This document shows, one piece after another, positions 5,857 to 6,697 of a stretch of DNA of 6,697 bases. The position numbers and the translations under genes are program-made. Where the stretch lies: assembly GCA_045649265.1 (NCBI GenBank), contig JAZRPO010000022.1:1-6697 (forward strand). The letters run 5' to 3'. The stretch comes from SIG480 sp045649265. Its GTDB lineage: Bacteria; Bacillota; Clostridia; Oscillospirales; JAAYXM01. The first letter of the stretch is position 1; each line of letters starts with the position of its first letter. The notes under the pieces were generated by a model, which was given only the letters and a program-made list of their open reading frames with translations, ran no database searches and had not been told where the DNA came from.

Positions 5857-6399
5857 TTATGCTTCCATTTGCTTTCCAAGAAACCCTGCAACCGTCTGAA
5901 CAAGCTTATAACCAGTCTCGCCAAGCTCGGCTTCGCTGCCGTCAAACACAAAGGCAACGCAGCCCGAAACATCTCCCTCGGATATAATCGGAGCTGCAAT
6001 CGAAACAAAATTCCCGTCTTCCGCTTCGGTTACATTAACATGGCTTTCTCCTGATTTGTGCTGATATATCTGCCTTGATTCTATAATTCTTTCGAGCGCT
6101 TCTGAAATTCGCTTTTCAAAAACATCGCGCTTTGCCGAACCGGATGCTGCAATTACAGTGTCACGGTCACAGACGATTGCCGTGTGCCCCGTGGTCTTGT
6201 AGAGCGTTTCGCAAATGTGGCTTGCAAACGATGCAAGCTCACCCACCGGCGAATATTTTTTGAAAATAACCTCTCCGTCACGGTCTGTATAAATTTCCAA
6301 AGGGTCGCCCTCGCGGATACGCATTGTGCGTCTGATTTCTTTCGGAATAACGACACGACCAAGGTCGTCAATTCTTCTTACAATTCCCGTTGCTTTCAT
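5857..6399 (-). CDS. spoVT: Stage V sporulation protein T, AbrB-type transcription regulator
   Basis: SpoVT is a DNA-binding regulator that, in Bacillus subtilis, tunes forespore genes of the sigma-G regulon late in sporulation. This 180-residue protein matches the family in length (178 in B. subtilis). Residues 1-50 form the AbrB-type swapped-hairpin DNA-binding domain, beginning MKATGIVRRIDDLGRVVIPK and continuing through EIRRTMRIREGDPLEIY, very close to the B. subtilis sequence as I remember it. Residues about 55-178 form the GAF-like domain, with the family-typical CDRD (77-80), ASGS (85-88) and closing AGFLGKQME (171-179). The ATG at 6399 has an AAGGGGA site eight bases upstream. The frame stays open to 6513, but that extension runs through a palindromic repeat and is not part of SpoVT. 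The presence of this gene points to an endospore former. Confidence 0.96.
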   Translation of the reverse strand: MKATGIVRRIDDLGRVVIPKEIRRTMRIREGDPLEIYTDRDGEVIFKKYSPVGELASFASHICETLYKTTGHTAIVCDRDTVIAASGSAKRDVFEKRISEALERIIESRQIYQHKSGESHVNVTEAEDGNFVSIAAPIISEGDVSGCVAFVFDGSEAELGETGYKLVQTVAGFLGKQMEA

Positions 6400-6424
6400 T
6401 ATATAAATCCCCTTTTTTGATATC

Positions 6425-6477
6425 GTAGGGGACGATGCCACATCGTCCCTCGGGCGGATGAAGGCATCCACCCCTAC
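6425..6477. repeat. Palindromic repeat with two hairpins in the spoVT leader
   Basis: The 53-bp element is bounded by GTAGGGG (6425-6431) and its perfect complement CCCCTAC (6471-6477). Inside are two side-by-side hairpins: GGGACGATG/CATCGTCCC (6429-6437 with 6441-6449, loop CCA), a perfect 9 bp, and GGGCGGATG/CATCCACCC (6452-6460 with 6465-6473), 8 of 9 bp. The single mismatch becomes a G-U pair in minus-strand RNA, the strand of spoVT. Its GC content is much higher than the flanks. This architecture suggests a dispersed intergenic palindromic repeat (REP- or MITE-like). It ends about ten bases upstream of the spoVT ribosome binding site, so it would lie in that gene's leader RNA. Confidence 0.8.
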
Positions 6478-6518
6478 AAAATTTGATTTCACAACAGTAT
6501 TGTTTACAGCCAAGGGAT

Positions 6519-6547
6519 TTTTATGTAAGGAAAAACGTGGGAGATTC
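6519..6547 (-). promoter_or_regulatory. Weak sigma-G-like promoter candidate for spoVT
   Basis: On the minus strand GAATC (6547-6543) and CATAAAA (6525-6519) are 17 bases apart. They match the B. subtilis sigma-G pattern GHATR / CATNHTA at 4 of 5 and 6 of 7 positions. spoVT is a sigma-G gene in B. subtilis, which is why I looked. I see no vegetative promoter in this stretch. A start near 6510 would give a leader of about 110 bases containing the palindromic repeat. Confidence 0.35.
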
Positions 6548-6578
6548 CGATAAACAAAAAATAAATCTTCGTTTTTAA

Positions 6579-6697
6579 TCTAACAGGAAAACAATTTTTT
6601 CAACTTTCTCACCCGTAATGAGGTCTTTTATTGACATATTGAAATACTTTGGCATCTCCCTAAGTGATACTGGCTACGCACAAGTGCTTTTTGGTTG
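6579..6697 (+). CDS. Unrecognised open frame running off the right edge
   Basis: The plus strand is open from just after TAA at 6576-6578 to the window end. The first ATG is at 6618, giving MRSFIDILKYFGISLSDTGY and a few more residues. The mix of hydrophobic and polar residues is protein-like, but I do not recognise a family, and there is no ribosome binding site close to the ATG (AGGA at 6585-6588 is 29 bases away). It could be the start of a gene, a transposase N-terminus or chance. An imperfect inverted repeat, AAAAACG (6531-6537) with CGTTTTT (6570-6576), lies just upstream. Too short to decide. Confidence 0.3.

Noticed and set aside
6400..6513. N-terminal extension of SpoVT
   Set aside because: SpoVT proteins begin at MKATGIVRRIDD; the extension reads through a palindromic repeat and has no homology I recognise.
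6631..6653. Plus-strand TTGACA as a promoter -35
   Set aside because: No -10-like hexamer lies 16-18 bases downstream.
6575..6655. 26-codon minus-strand frame, MPKYFNMSIKDLITGEK and following residues
   Set aside because: The G-rich AGGGAG abuts its ATG with no spacing, it is very short and it opposes another open frame. The sequence looks protein-like but cannot be supported.
1..6697. CRISPR array, tRNA or rRNA genes
   Set aside because: No regularly spaced direct repeats and no cloverleaf or rRNA-like sequence seen on either strand.

Overview
The window most likely comes from an anaerobic, endospore-forming member of the Clostridia. The evidence is a full-length SpoVT sporulation regulator, an oxygen-sensitive class III ribonucleotide reductase with its radical-SAM activase, a DUF1540 mini-protein of a type common in Firmicutes, and strong TTGACA-type promoters with G-rich ribosome binding sites. 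I cannot name a species from the sequence alone.

Layout, right to left (most genes are on the minus strand). Positions 6400-6697 are mainly non-coding. They hold a palindromic repeat (6425-6477) in the leader of spoVT, a weak sigma-G-like promoter, and an unrecognised open frame running off the right edge on the plus strand. spoVT (5857-6399, minus) converges on a small cysteine-rich DUF1540 gene (5582-5761, plus). Between them lie a very strong terminator hairpin and a weaker one. Positions 5374-5581 form a divergent intergenic region that carries a near-consensus promoter for the leftward genes. Those genes are an ABC exporter half-transporter (3715-5373), nrdG (3019-3711), nrdD (556-2928) and a thioredoxin reductase gene cut by the left edge (1-542).

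The central interest is the deoxynucleotide synthesis block. NrdG would install the glycyl radical on NrdD. NrdD is 790 residues long and ends in an added redoxin domain with a CPNC motif. A thioredoxin-reductase-like flavoprotein gene follows 13 bases downstream. Together they suggest a self-contained route for electrons: reductase flavoprotein to fused redoxin to NrdD active-site cysteines, instead of the formate used by the E. coli enzyme. The reductase lacks the usual HRR motif for the NADPH phosphate, so its electron donor is uncertain.

The 90-base gap between nrdG and nrdD holds an extended -10 promoter overlapped by two NrdR-box-like sequences whose starts are 32 bp apart, the spacing expected for NrdR repression. 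nrdD-trxB therefore probably forms its own NrdR-controlled unit. nrdG is tied by a 3-base gap to the upstream ABC transporter gene and its separate promoter. All functional statements are homology inferences from reading the sequence; no database search was run.
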